A DNA stretch of 64,000 nucleotides from Albitalea sp966211955 (GCA_966211955.1 CBIHOF010000005.1:186001-250000), one strand, 5' to 3'. Positions 50,741 through 59,598 are shown, counted from the stretch's first letter. The notes: generated from the sequence alone by a model not told the origin. Numbers and translations: made by a program.

Positions 50741-51937
50741 TCAGACGCGCTCGAAAATTCCGGCCGCGCCCTGGCCGGTGCCGACGCACATCGTCACCAT
50801 GCCGTACTTCAGGTTGTGGCGACGCAGGGCATGCACCACCGTGGCTGCGCGGATCGCGCCGGTCGCGCCGAGCGGGTGACCGAGGGCAATCGCGCCGCCC
50901 ATCGGGTTCACCTTCTTCGGGTCGAGGCCGATGCTGTTGATCACCGCGAGCGACTGCGCCGCGAAGGCTTCGTTCAGCTCGATCCAGTCGATCTGGTCTT
51001 GTGTGAGGCCGGCGTACTTCAGCGCCGCAGGGATCGCCTCGATCGGACCGATCCCCATGATCTCCGGCGGCACGCCGCGCGCGGCGAAGCTCACGAAGCG
51101 AGCCAGCGGCTTCAAGTCGTACTGCTTGATGGCCTTTTCGCTCGCGAGGATCAGCGCGCCCGCGCCGTCGCTCGTCTGCGAGCTGTTGCCGGCGGTGACG
51201 CTGCCCTTGGCGGCGAACACAGGCTTGAGCTTGGCGAGGCCTTCGAGCGAGGTGTCCTTGCGCGGGCCTTCGTCGAGGTTGACGGTGCGTGTCTTGGTAC
51301 CTTGCTCGCCGGTTTCGAGGTTGGGGAAGCGATCCACCACGTCGATCGGCGTGATCTCGTCGGTGAACTCGCCATCGGCCTGCGCCTTGAGCGCACGCAG
51401 GTGCGATTCGAGGGCGAACGCGTCCTGCGCTTCACGCGAGACCTTCCACTTCTCGGCGACCTTCTCGGCCGTCAGGCCCATGCCGTAGGCGATGCCGACG
51501 TTCTCGTCCTTGGCGAACACCTCGGGGTTGAACGATGGCTTGTTGCCGCCCATGGGCACGAGGCTCATGGACTCGGCACCACCGGCGATCAGCACGTCGG
51601 CTTCACCCACGCGGATGCGGTCGGCGGCCATCTGGATGGCGGTCACGCCCGAGGCGCAGAAGCGGTTCACCGTCACGCCGCCCACGGGGTGCGAGAAGGC
51701 CAGCGCCATGGCGATGCGCGCCATGTTCATGCCCTGCTCACCCTCGGGGAAGGAGCAGCCGATGATGGCGTCCTCGATGGCCTTGGAGTCGAGCGACGGC
51801 ACTTGCAGCATCGCGCTCTTCACGGCCGCGACCAAGAGGTCGTCCGGGCGGGTGTTCTTGAAGTAGCCCCGGCCGGAACGGCCGATGGGCGTGCGGGTGG
51901 CGGCGACGATGTAGGCGTCTTGAACTTGCTTGCTCAT
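50741..51937 (-). CDS. fadA: Acetyl-CoA acyltransferase (3-ketoacyl-CoA thiolase)
   Basis: 398 aa thiolase, last step of beta-oxidation. Active Cys in VNRFCASGVTAIQ, then His and Cys in NPMGGAIALGHPLGATGAIR and MCVGTGQGAAGIFE. The ELNEAFAAQ motif is also intact. It pairs functionally with the FadN-type enzyme upstream; the DUF559 gene sits between them. Confidence 0.94.
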   Translation of the reverse strand: MSKQVQDAYIVAATRTPIGRSGRGYFKNTRPDDLLVAAVKSAMLQVPSLDSKAIEDAIIGCSFPEGEQGMNMARIAMALAFSHPVGGVTVNRFCASGVTAIQMAADRIRVGEADVLIAGGAESMSLVPMGGNKPSFNPEVFAKDENVGIAYGMGLTAEKVAEKWKVSREAQDAFALESHLRALKAQADGEFTDEITPIDVVDRFPNLETGEQGTKTRTVNLDEGPRKDTSLEGLAKLKPVFAAKGSVTAGNSSQTSDGAGALILASEKAIKQYDLKPLARFVSFAARGVPPEIMGIGPIEAIPAALKYAGLTQDQIDWIELNEAFAAQSLAVINSIGLDPKKVNPMGGAIALGHPLGATGAIRAATVVHALRRHNLKYGMVTMCVGTGQGAAGIFERV

Positions 51938-51940
51938 AGG

Positions 51941-52423
51941 TCAGTCCTTCTCTGATTGGACGATCTCTGCCGCTCGCGACAAAGAGGTGTTTGCATTAGC
52001 TCCCTCTCCCGCTTGCGGGAGAGGGTTGGGGTGAGGGCGATGGGCCGTCAACCAATCCAGGATGCGAGTCAACACCGCATCCGTTTCCAACAGCGCTTCG
52101 CGATCGTTGAATCGCAAAACCGCATAGCCCAGCTCATTCAACTTCGCCGTCCGACGCGCGTCGTACCGCAACGCCGCTTCGTCCAGGTGCTGTTCACCAT
52201 CGAGCTCGACAACAAGCCCCGCCTCGATGCACGCAAAGTCCGCGAAGTAGCCGCCGATCGGATGCTGGCGGCGAAACTTCCAGTCATCGAGTTGACGCGC
52301 GCGAAGGCGTTGCCACAAGACACGTTCAGCGTCGGGCGATGCCTGGCGGAGTCCGCGAGCCCTCACCCTAACCCTCTCCCACGAGCGGGAGAGGGGACTG
52401 GACGGGTCAACCTGGGAAGTCAT
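51941..52423 (-). CDS. DUF559 domain protein (Vsr-like endonuclease fold), framed by inverted repeats
   Basis: 160 aa. The core from about 25 to 130 is DUF559: PDAERVLWQRLRARQLDDWK, FRRQHPIGGYFADFACIEAG, LVVELDGEQH and YAVLRFNDREALLE, a PD-(D/E)XK-type nuclease fold related to Vsr. The N-terminal SPLSRSWERVRVRARG and C-terminal HPNPLPQAGEGAN are translations of the flanking repeats, so the gene borrows its ends from them. It interrupts the fadA-fadB order, a sign of insertion. Confidence 0.85.
   Translation of the reverse strand: MTSQVDPSSPLSRSWERVRVRARGLRQASPDAERVLWQRLRARQLDDWKFRRQHPIGGYFADFACIEAGLVVELDGEQHLDEAALRYDARRTAKLNELGYAVLRFNDREALLETDAVLTRILDWLTAHRPHPNPLPQAGEGANANTSLSRAAEIVQSEKD
52002..52037. 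repeat. Left inverted repeat of the DUF559 unit
   Basis: 36 bases beginning CCCTCTCCCGC and ending GGTGAGGG. Its first 24 bases are themselves a hairpin (CCCTCTCCCGC/GCGGGAGAGGG). It is 33/36 identical to the reverse complement of 52360-52395. Confidence 0.9.
52360..52395. repeat. Right inverted repeat of the DUF559 unit
   Basis: 36 bases beginning CCCTCACCC and ending GCGGGAGAGGG. It is the mirror copy of 52002-52037 with three mismatches. Together they bound a ~394-base unit holding most of the DUF559 reading frame. No target-site duplication was found by eye. Confidence 0.9.
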
Positions 52424-52461
52424 GGCTTGGTTGTTGGATGGTTTCAGGCCGCAGGCCTCAC

Positions 52462-54846
52462 TTAGTTGCGCACCGGCTTCCCCGTCTGCAGCATCCCCAT
52501 GATCCGTTCCTGCGTCTTGGGGTTGTCCAGCAGCGCGCAGAAGTGCTTGCGCTCCAGCGCCATCAGGTATTCCTCGCTCACCATCGAGCCGGCGTCCACG
52601 TCGCCGCCGGTCACCACGTCGGCGATCAGCGTGCTGATGTGGAAGTCGTGCTGGCTGATGAAGCCGCCGTCGCGCATGTTGGCCAGCTGGCCCATGATCG
52701 TGGCCTTGGCGTTGCGGCCCGCGACCGGGAAGAGCTTCTTGTGCGGCGCGCGGTAGCCGGCGTCGAACATGGCCCGGGCTTCGGTGATCGCCACGAACAG
52801 CAGTTCGTCCTTGTTTGCGACGATGGTGTCGCTCTCAAGGATGTAGCCCAGCTTGCGCGACTCGATTGCGCTCGTGCCCACCTTGGCCATCGCGGCGTTG
52901 GTGAAGCCGTCCTTCAGGAAGGCGAAGATGTCCGCACCCGCATTGCCGGCCGACGCCATCTCCGCCGCGCGGCGCGCGATGTAGGTCAGGCCGCCGCCGC
53001 CAGGGATCAAGCCCACGCCGACTTCGACCAGGCCCACGTAGGTTTCCATCGCCGCGACACGCTTGGCCGAGTGCACCGAGATCTCGCAGCCACCGCCCAG
53101 CGCAATGCCGCGCATGGCCGACACCACCGGCACGGTCGCGTAGCGCAGGCGCAGGAAGGCGTCCTGCAGCTTCTTCACCTCGGGCAGGATGCCCTTGCCG
53201 CCCGACTTCATGAAGACGGGCATCAGTGCTTCGAGGTTGGCGCCGGCGGAGAACACGTCGTCCGGCGACCAGATCACGACGCCCTTGTAGGACTTCTCGG
53301 CGATCTCGACCGCCTTCAGCAGGCCTTCGGTCACCAGCGGGCTGATCAGGTGCAGCTTGGCGGTGATGCTGGCGATGACGACTTCGTTGTCCAGCGTCCA
53401 CACGCGCACTTCGTCGTTCTTGAAGAGCTCGGTGCCCGACTTCAGCGGCTCGACCGAGCCATCGCCCACGAGCGATTCGGGGAAGTACTGGCGCGCATAC
53501 ACCGGCAGCTTGCTGCGCGGGATGTACTTGTTCTGCGACGGGCTCCACGAGCCTTCGGCGGTGTGCACGCCGTCGCGGCCGTCAAAAACCCACGCGGGCA
53601 GCGGCGCCTTGCTCAATGCCTTGCCGGCATCGATGTCGACCTTGACCCACTCGGCCACCTGCTTCCAGCCGGCTTGCTGCCACAGCTCGAACGGGCCCTG
53701 GCTGGTGCCGAAACCCCATCGCATCGCGAAGTCCACTTCACGCGCGGATTCGGCAATGTCGGCCAGGTGCACGGCCGCGTAGTGGAAGCTGTCGCGCAGG
53801 ATGGCCCACAGGAACTGCGCCTGCGGGTTGGTCGATTCGCGCAGCAGCTTCAGGCGCTCGGCCGGGGCCTTCTTCAGCATGCGGGCGACGATCTCGTCGG
53901 CCTTCTTGCCGCCCGGCACGTACTCGCCGGTGGCCGCGTCGAAACGCTGGATGTCCTTGCCGACCTTCTTGTAGAAACCCGCACCGCTCTTCTGGCCGAG
54001 CGCACCCGCGCCGATCAGCTTCGTGACCACGGCCGGCGTCGCGTACGACGGGAAGAAGGGGTCGTCAGCGAGGTTGTCTTGCAGCGTCTTGATGACGTGC
54101 GCCATCGTGTCCAGGCCCACCACGTCGGCGGTGCGGAAGGTGCCGCTGCTCGCGCGGCCGAGCTTCTTGCCGGTCAGGTCGTCGACCACGTCATACGACA
54201 GGCCGAAGGTCTCGGCTTCCTTCATCGTGGCCAGCATGCCGGCGATGCCCACGCGGTTGGCGACGAAGTTCGGCGTGTCCTTGGCGCGCACCACGCCCTT
54301 GCCCACGGCGCTGGTCACGAAGGCTTCGAGCTGGTCGATGACTTCGGGCTGCGTCGTCGGCGTGGCGATCAACTCCACCAGGTACATGTAGCGCGGCGGG
54401 TTGAAGAAATGGATGCCGCAAAAGCGCGGCTTGATCTCTTCGGGCAGCACTTCGGACAGCTTGGTGATCGACAGGCCCGAGGTGTTGGACGCGACGATGG
54501 CGTGCGGCGCGAGGGCCGGCGCGATCTTCTTGTACAGGTCCAGCTTCCAGTCCATGCGCTCGGCGATGGCCTCGATCACGAGGTCGCAGTCCTTGAGCAG
54601 GTCGAGGTGTTCCCCGTAGTTGGCCTGCTGGATCAGCGCCGCGTCTTCGGGCACGCCCAGGGGCGACGGCTTGAGCTTCTTCAAGCCTTCCACCGCCTTG
54701 GTCACGACGCCGTTCTTCGGGCCTTCCTTGGCGGGCAGGTCGAACAGCACCACGGGCACCTTCACGTTGACGAGGTGGGCGGCGATCTGCGCGCCCATCA
54801 CGCCGGCGCCGAGAACGGCCACCTTGCGCACGGGGAATCGGGTCAT
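52462..54846 (-). CDS. Bifunctional 3-hydroxyacyl-CoA dehydrogenase/enoyl-CoA hydratase (FadN-type order)
   Basis: 794 aa. The 3-hydroxyacyl-CoA dehydrogenase half is N-terminal (NAD loop VLGAGVMGAQIAAHL, SNTSGLSITKLSEVL, HFFNPPRYM, DTPNFVANRVG), and the crotonase half is C-terminal (about 500-690: FSAGANLEAL, GIALGGGCEISV, VGVGLIPGGGGLTYIA). This order is that of Bacillus FadN and many beta-proteobacterial enzymes, opposite to E. coli FadB. It carries out steps two and three of beta-oxidation. The open frame extends upstream, but the start at MTRFPVRKV fits the dehydrogenase fold. Confidence 0.95.
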   Translation of the reverse strand: MTRFPVRKVAVLGAGVMGAQIAAHLVNVKVPVVLFDLPAKEGPKNGVVTKAVEGLKKLKPSPLGVPEDAALIQQANYGEHLDLLKDCDLVIEAIAERMDWKLDLYKKIAPALAPHAIVASNTSGLSITKLSEVLPEEIKPRFCGIHFFNPPRYMYLVELIATPTTQPEVIDQLEAFVTSAVGKGVVRAKDTPNFVANRVGIAGMLATMKEAETFGLSYDVVDDLTGKKLGRASSGTFRTADVVGLDTMAHVIKTLQDNLADDPFFPSYATPAVVTKLIGAGALGQKSGAGFYKKVGKDIQRFDAATGEYVPGGKKADEIVARMLKKAPAERLKLLRESTNPQAQFLWAILRDSFHYAAVHLADIAESAREVDFAMRWGFGTSQGPFELWQQAGWKQVAEWVKVDIDAGKALSKAPLPAWVFDGRDGVHTAEGSWSPSQNKYIPRSKLPVYARQYFPESLVGDGSVEPLKSGTELFKNDEVRVWTLDNEVVIASITAKLHLISPLVTEGLLKAVEIAEKSYKGVVIWSPDDVFSAGANLEALMPVFMKSGGKGILPEVKKLQDAFLRLRYATVPVVSAMRGIALGGGCEISVHSAKRVAAMETYVGLVEVGVGLIPGGGGLTYIARRAAEMASAGNAGADIFAFLKDGFTNAAMAKVGTSAIESRKLGYILESDTIVANKDELLFVAITEARAMFDAGYRAPHKKLFPVAGRNAKATIMGQLANMRDGGFISQHDFHISTLIADVVTGGDVDAGSMVSEEYLMALERKHFCALLDNPKTQERIMGMLQTGKPVRN

Positions 54847-54887
54847 GGTCTTGCTTCCTTGGTTGAAGTTGTCTTTGTCGGGGCGAG

Positions 54888-55319
54888 TCACTCGACCCGA
54901 ATCCACGTCTGGGTTCTGTAGAACGGGCCGATGTAGCCGCGCATCTGCAACTGCTTGCCGCCTTCGAGCGTGCGGACCTTGGCGCGATAGACCTTGCCGT
55001 TCTTCGGATCGGTCACGTCGCCGCCTTCGTACCACTCGTCATCGCCCTTCTTGAGGTTGCGAAGAATGGTCAGGCCCACGATCGGCTTGCCCTTGCGTTC
55101 GTCCGGGCACTTGTCGCAGACGTCGTCGCTCTTGTCGTGCGGGTCGAGCAGCTTCTCGATCCGGCCGCTGAGCACGCCGCCCGTCTCGCTGATGCGCACC
55201 AGCGACTTCTCGGTCTTGCCGTCGTCGTCAATGGTCTTCCACAAGCCCACCGGCGTCGCCTGCGCGAACGCCATCGAATGAGCGACGAAGGCCAGCGTGG
55301 CCAGAGCGATCTTCAGCAT
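54888..55319 (-). CDS. DUF2147 periplasmic protein
   Basis: 143 aa with signal peptide (MLKIALATLAFVAHSMAFAQ). The mature part is DUF2147: GLWKTIDDDGKTEKSLVRI, a CDKCP pair that may form a disulfide, GLTILRNLKKGDDEWYEGG, NGKVYRAKVRTLEGG, and the ending RTQTWIRV. It is a small beta-barrel-like envelope protein of unknown role, often encoded with beta-oxidation genes in this order; the link is positional. Confidence 0.88.
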   Translation of the reverse strand: MLKIALATLAFVAHSMAFAQATPVGLWKTIDDDGKTEKSLVRISETGGVLSGRIEKLLDPHDKSDDVCDKCPDERKGKPIVGLTILRNLKKGDDEWYEGGDVTDPKNGKVYRAKVRTLEGGKQLQMRGYIGPFYRTQTWIRVE

Positions 55320-55353
55320 GCCGTGTCTCCTTGGTTGGATTCGGCGCATTGCA

Positions 55354-57144
55354 TCAGAAGAGCGATTCCTCAACGTCCATCATGGGCTTGGCACCGGCGC
55401 GGGCCGTGCGGATGAGGGACGCCGTCTCGGGCAGCAGCTTGGCGAAGTAGAAGCGCGCCGTGTGCAGCTTGGCCTTGTAGAACGGGTCGCCGCCATCGAC
55501 CTTGGCCAGCGCCACCTTGGCCATGCGGGCCCAGAAGTAGGCGAACACGAGGTGGCCGCACACGCGCAGGTAATCGACGGCCGCCGCGCCCACTTCGTCG
55601 GGGTTCTGGAAGGCCTTCATGCCGATCTCGGTGGTGAGCTTGGTGACCTTCTCTCCCAGCTCGGCCAGCGGGTTCACGAACTCCTGCATGGCTTCGTTGG
55701 TGCCTTCTTCTTCCACGAAGGCCTGCACGATCTTGCCGAACTTCTTCAGCTTCACGGCGTTGTCGGCAAGCACCTTGCGGCCCAGCAGGTCCAGCGACTG
55801 GATGGTGTTGGTGCCTTCATAGATCATGTTGATGCGCGCGTCGCGCACGAACTGCTCCATGCCCCACTCGGCGATGTAGCCGTGGCCGCCGAAGACCTGC
55901 ATGCAATGCGAGGTGCTGATCCAGGCGTTGTCGGTGAGGAAGGCCTTGATGATCGGCGTGAGCAGTGCGACGAGGTCGGCCGCATCCTTGCGCTCGTCTT
56001 CATCGGTGGAGGCCAACTCCTTGTCCAGCAGCAGCGTCGTCCAGATCGACAACGCCCGGCCGCCTTCCGCGTAGGCCCGCGCGGTGAGCAGCATCTTGCG
56101 CACGTCGGGGTGCACGATGATCGGGTCGGCCGCCTTGTCGGGGGCCTTCACGCCCGACAGCGAGCGCATCTGGATGCGGTCCTTCGCGTAGGCCACGGCG
56201 TTCTGGTAGGCCACTTCGGTGAGGCCCAGGCCCTGCATGCCCACGCCCAGGCGGGCGGCGTTCATCATCACGAACATCGCGGCCAGGCCCTTGTTGGGCT
56301 CGCCCACAAGGGTGCCGATGGCGCCGTCCAGCACCATCTGCGCGGTGGCGTTGCCGTGGATGCCCATCTTGTGCTCGAGGCCGCCGCAATAGATGCCGTT
56401 GCGCGAGCCGATCTTGCCTTCGGGCGTCACGTTGTACTTGGGCACGACGAACAGCGAGATGCCCTTGGAGCCTTGCGGTGCGTCGGGCAGGCGGGCCAGC
56501 ACCAGGTGAACGATGTTCTCGCTCATGTCGTGCTCGCCGGCGGAGATGAAGATCTTGTTGCCGGTGATCTTGTAGGTGCCGTCGGCCTGCGGTTCAGCCT
56601 TGGTGCGCAGGAGGCCAAGATCGGTGCCGCAATGCGGCTCGGTCAGGCACATCGTGCCCGTCCACTGCCCGCTCGTGAGCTTGGGCAGGTACAGCTTCTT
56701 CTGCTCGTCGGTGCCGTGCGCATGCAGCGCTTCATAGGCGCCGTGCGACAGGCCCGGGTACATGGTCCAGGCCTGGTTGGCCGAGTTCATCATCTCGTAG
56801 AAGCACTGGTTGACCACGTGCGGCAGGCCCTGGCCGCCGTACTCCGGGTCGCAGCTGAGCGCCGGCCAGCCGCCTTCGACGTACTGCAGGTAGGCTTCCT
56901 TGAAGCCCTTGGCGGTCGTCACTTCGTGGGTGGTCTTGTCGAGCTTGCAGCCTTCCCGGTCGCCGACCTGGTTCAGCGGCGCCACGACCTGCGAGGCGAA
57001 CTTGCCGCCCTCTTCCAGCACGGCGTTGATGGTGTCCACGTCGACCTCGGCGTGCGCAGGCAGTTGCTTGAGTTCGTCGACGACGTTGAGAAGCTCGTGC
57101 AAGACAAATTGCATGTCGCGCAGCGGCGGGGTGTACTGGGCCAT
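55354..57144 (-). CDS. Acyl-CoA dehydrogenase (long FadE-type with C-terminal extension)
   Basis: 596 aa, matching the ~600-residue acyl-CoA dehydrogenases with an added C-terminal domain. It oxidises acyl-CoA to enoyl-CoA and passes electrons to ETF. CLTEPHCGTDLGLLRTKAEP and ISAGEHDM are the substrate/FAD signatures, and MQVFGGHGYIAEWGMEQFVRD is the second FAD block. The likely catalytic Glu is in IYEGTNTIQ. MAQYTPPLRDMQFVLHE is the usual start of the group. Confidence 0.94.
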   Translation of the reverse strand: MAQYTPPLRDMQFVLHELLNVVDELKQLPAHAEVDVDTINAVLEEGGKFASQVVAPLNQVGDREGCKLDKTTHEVTTAKGFKEAYLQYVEGGWPALSCDPEYGGQGLPHVVNQCFYEMMNSANQAWTMYPGLSHGAYEALHAHGTDEQKKLYLPKLTSGQWTGTMCLTEPHCGTDLGLLRTKAEPQADGTYKITGNKIFISAGEHDMSENIVHLVLARLPDAPQGSKGISLFVVPKYNVTPEGKIGSRNGIYCGGLEHKMGIHGNATAQMVLDGAIGTLVGEPNKGLAAMFVMMNAARLGVGMQGLGLTEVAYQNAVAYAKDRIQMRSLSGVKAPDKAADPIIVHPDVRKMLLTARAYAEGGRALSIWTTLLLDKELASTDEDERKDAADLVALLTPIIKAFLTDNAWISTSHCMQVFGGHGYIAEWGMEQFVRDARINMIYEGTNTIQSLDLLGRKVLADNAVKLKKFGKIVQAFVEEEGTNEAMQEFVNPLAELGEKVTKLTTEIGMKAFQNPDEVGAAAVDYLRVCGHLVFAYFWARMAKVALAKVDGGDPFYKAKLHTARFYFAKLLPETASLIRTARAGAKPMMDVEESLF

Positions 57145-57196
57145 CGTGAAACTCCTTCAGTGGAATCGGAAAGCAGGGATCGTTATGAACTGCCGG

Positions 57197-57937
57197 TCAG
57201 CCACGCGCCTTGGCGCGGGTTGACCGAGGGGCGGCGCTCTTCGCGCCGTTGAGAATCTGCAGGCCGGTCGGCGTGGCGTAATGGCCCACCAACCGCTCGA
57301 AGGCCGTGCGCACGCGTTCGAGGGCGCCGGCATTGCGCAGGAATCGCGCGTCGTGGTGCAGCGCAAGGATGAGCCCGTGCAGCTCGAAGACAAGCTGCAG
57401 CGGGTCGATGTCTTGTTGCAGGTGGCCCTCCTCGACGGCGATCTTCACCGCCTTCTCGAGCGCCGACTGCCAGGCCAGCACCATCACAGCCAGCGCATCG
57501 CGCACGGGGCCAGGCCGGTCATCGAACTCCACGGCGCCGCTGATGTAGATGCAGCCTGAATCAAGCTCCATGGACACGCGGTGCACCCAGCGCTGGAACA
57601 GCGCCTTCAGTCGCGGCAGCCCGCGGGCTTCGCGCATCGCGGGGAAGAACACCTCTTCCTCGAATTTGTTGTGATACTCGCGCACCACGGAGATCTGCAG
57701 TTCCTCGCGAGAGCCGAAGTGGGCGAAGACGCCCGACTTGCTCATCTGCGTCACCTCGGCGAGCGCGCCGATGGACAGACCCTCCAGGCCCATGTTCGAT
57801 GCAAGCGCAAGCGCCGCATCGAGGATGGCGGCACGCGTCTGCTGCCCCTTGAGCAGCGTGCGCTGCGGGGCGGCGGATTCGCGGATCGGAGATACGTTGC
57901 TGTCGGTCACGGCGCTGACGTGGGCGTCTTGCCTCAC
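57197..57937 (-). CDS. TetR-family regulator of the beta-oxidation operon
   Basis: 246 aa. The helix-turn-helix region is at about 30-80 (TRAAILDAALALASNMGLEG, GALAEVTQMSKSGVFAHFGS), followed by a ligand-binding helical domain. It is the first gene of the minus-strand fad block, 52 bases before the acyl-CoA dehydrogenase, so it likely represses the operon and responds to acyl-CoA, by analogy with FadR-type TetR proteins. An inverted repeat lies 7 bases upstream of its start. Confidence 0.9.
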   Translation of the reverse strand: MRQDAHVSAVTDSNVSPIRESAAPQRTLLKGQQTRAAILDAALALASNMGLEGLSIGALAEVTQMSKSGVFAHFGSREELQISVVREYHNKFEEEVFFPAMREARGLPRLKALFQRWVHRVSMELDSGCIYISGAVEFDDRPGPVRDALAVMVLAWQSALEKAVKIAVEEGHLQQDIDPLQLVFELHGLILALHHDARFLRNAGALERVRTAFERLVGHYATPTGLQILNGAKSAAPRSTRAKARG

Positions 57938-57943
57938 GGAATC

Positions 57944-57955
57944 GAACGGTCGTTC
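57944..57955. promoter_or_regulatory. Probable TetR operator (GAACG-GT-CGTTC)
   Basis: A perfect 5-bp inverted repeat with a 2-base centre lies just upstream of the tetR ATG. AACG..CGTT half-sites are typical for TetR regulators of fatty-acid genes. Autoregulation is inferred. Confidence 0.65.
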
Positions 57956-58321
57956 TATTTTGCAGATTTCCGGAGGAGCGCGCTTGTCTGCGCGAGCCTT
58001 TTTCTAGGCTGTGGCGCCTAAGAACCGCAGCATCGATAGATTTCGCACGGTAGAAACCCTGCCCCCACGCGTGGAAGCTGTGAGGCGGTCATCCTCACGT
58101 CGCACAACTCATCTACGCTGCCCCTGCTCCGCAACTGAAGGTAAGCGCGGCGACCGCCCCATCAAGCAACGCCCGCGGGACCGGCCCTGCCGGCCCGCCA
58201 GGTGGCGCCCCCTCGGGGGGCAGGAGCGAAGCGGCGTGGGGGCAACAGTTTGTCTGCAAGGTTCGCGCCTATTGAGTACGAACGAGGGATTGAGTACTCT
58301 CCACGGAAGGAGTGTTCTCGC
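57956..58321. other. Intergenic region between tetR and the HNH gene
   Basis: 366 bases between divergent genes. It holds the tetR operator edge, a dispersed repeat (58151-58242) and the upstream region of the HNH gene. No other gene or RNA is visible. Confidence 0.6.
58151..58242. repeat. Dispersed GC-rich intergenic repeat, copy 2
   Basis: It shares CGACCGCCCCATCAAGC (16/17 with copy 1 at 37381), then GCCGGCCCGCCA, GGCGCCCCCTCGGGGGG and a closing G-run. The C-run/G-run arms can fold back. Same orientation as copy 1. Confidence 0.75.
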
Positions 58322-58879
58322 GTGGAAGTGCTTCAACTCGACGTCTCCGGCCGGCCTCAATCCTGGATTTCCGCCAAGGAAGCAGCCTGCATCTACGCCA
58401 ACGACGGCATCGCCTGGACGTTGGGGGCGCCCTTCTATGTGCTGCGCGGCGGCATGCAGCGCAAGACCGGCCTGCAATCGCGCATCGAGGTCCACCCCAT
58501 CATCGCCGTGCGCGGCGCAGTGCCCAGCCGGGCGTGGCGCCAGACGCCGGCACTCTCCAATCCCAAGCTCTTCGTGCGCGACCGCCACGTCTGCGCGTAT
58601 TGCGCCGGCCACTTCCACGTGGACGACCTGACTCGCGAGCACATCACGCCCACCTCGCGCGGCGGCCACGACACCTGGATGAACTGCATCACCGCCTGCC
58701 GCGCCTGCAACGGCCGCAAGGGCAACCGGCTGCCCGAAGAGGCGCGCATGTCGCTCATGTACCTGCCTTATGTGCCCAGCCTGCACGAAGACATGATTCT
58801 TCGTGGCCGCCGCATCCTCGCCGACCAGATGGAGTTCCTGCTGGCCAGCGTGCCCCGGCACAGCCGGCTCCACGCCTGA
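58322..58879 (+). CDS. HNH endonuclease
   Basis: 185 aa from GTG 58322, which follows GAAGGAG. The HNH domain is C-terminal: zinc-type cysteines Cys91/Cys94 (CAYC) and Cys126/Cys129 (CRACN), His107 in REHITPTSRGG, Asn121 in MNCITAC. The N-terminal 80 residues (VLQLDVSGRPQSWISAKEAA) are the standard partner in a widespread chromosomal family of such proteins. No restriction or phage genes accompany it, so a house-keeping or domesticated nuclease is likely. Confidence 0.9.
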   Translation: MEVLQLDVSGRPQSWISAKEAACIYANDGIAWTLGAPFYVLRGGMQRKTGLQSRIEVHPIIAVRGAVPSRAWRQTPALSNPKLFVRDRHVCAYCAGHFHVDDLTREHITPTSRGGHDTWMNCITACRACNGRKGNRLPEEARMSLMYLPYVPSLHEDMILRGRRILADQMEFLLASVPRHSRLHA

Positions 58880-58968
58880 AGGGCACCGCTCATCCCCACG
58901 GCTGAGTAAAGTCCAGAACTTCTGCGGCGTTTACGGCTCAAGCCGGTCGCCGTTTCTCCGGAGTCAAC

Positions 58969-59445
58969 ATGAACAAATCCCTCCTCGTCCTGTCCCTGGC
59001 GGCCGTCCTCGCCGCCTGTTCCACCACCAGCCCGGACGTCATCCAGAAGGGTGACGCCCAGCGCATGTCGCAAGTGCAGGATGCCACCGTGCTGTCCGTG
59101 CGGCCGGTCGTCGTCGAAGGCAACCAGAGCGGCGTCGGTGCCGCGGCCGGCGGCGTCGTCGGCGGCGTGGCCGGCTCCACCGTCGGCGGCCATCGCGAAG
59201 GGGCGGTGGTCGGCGTGCTGGGTGCCGTGGCCGGTGCGGTCGTCGGCAATGCGGTCGAACGCTTCGGCACGCGCGAGGAAGCAGTCGAGATCCTCATCCA
59301 GCTTCGCAACGGCGAACGTCGTGCGATCGTGCAGGCGAAGGGCACGGAGAACCTGATGGCTGGGGATCCGGTGATCCTTGTGACCACGGGTGGGAAGACG
59401 CGTGTCACGCGTGCTCCGGCGGTACAGCCGGCACCGCGGACTTGA
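58969..59445 (+). CDS. SlyB-like glycine-zipper outer membrane lipoprotein
   Basis: 158 aa. Signal peptide and lipobox VLAACS (Cys17), then a glycine-zipper hairpin at about 53-93 (GVGAAAGGVVGGVAGSTVGG) and a small beta C-terminal domain (EILIQLRNGERRAIVQ). This matches SlyB/PCP-type lipoproteins that support outer membrane integrity under stress. Confidence 0.9.
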   Translation: MNKSLLVLSLAAVLAACSTTSPDVIQKGDAQRMSQVQDATVLSVRPVVVEGNQSGVGAAAGGVVGGVAGSTVGGHREGAVVGVLGAVAGAVVGNAVERFGTREEAVEILIQLRNGERRAIVQAKGTENLMAGDPVILVTTGGKTRVTRAPAVQPAPRT

Positions 59446-59598
59446 TGGGCCGTTCCTGACGGTTGCTGTTCGACGCCGGCGAGAAGGCGGGGGCGTGGGC
59501 CGCTGCAATGTGATGGGTTGGGCGCCATCCCTTAGCAATCCTGGGGATTGAGACAACCCCTTCGACGTGCTGTACTGGCGCCCCAGCCAGGAGACAGC

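Noticed and set aside
51941..52423. A classical insertion sequence
   Set aside because: No transposase or DDE motif and no visible target duplication. Only a nuclease-fold gene with inverted repeats can be claimed.
58322..58879. Restriction or phage-linked HNH nuclease
   Set aside because: No methylase, specificity subunit or phage genes around it. The protein matches a common chromosomal HNH family.
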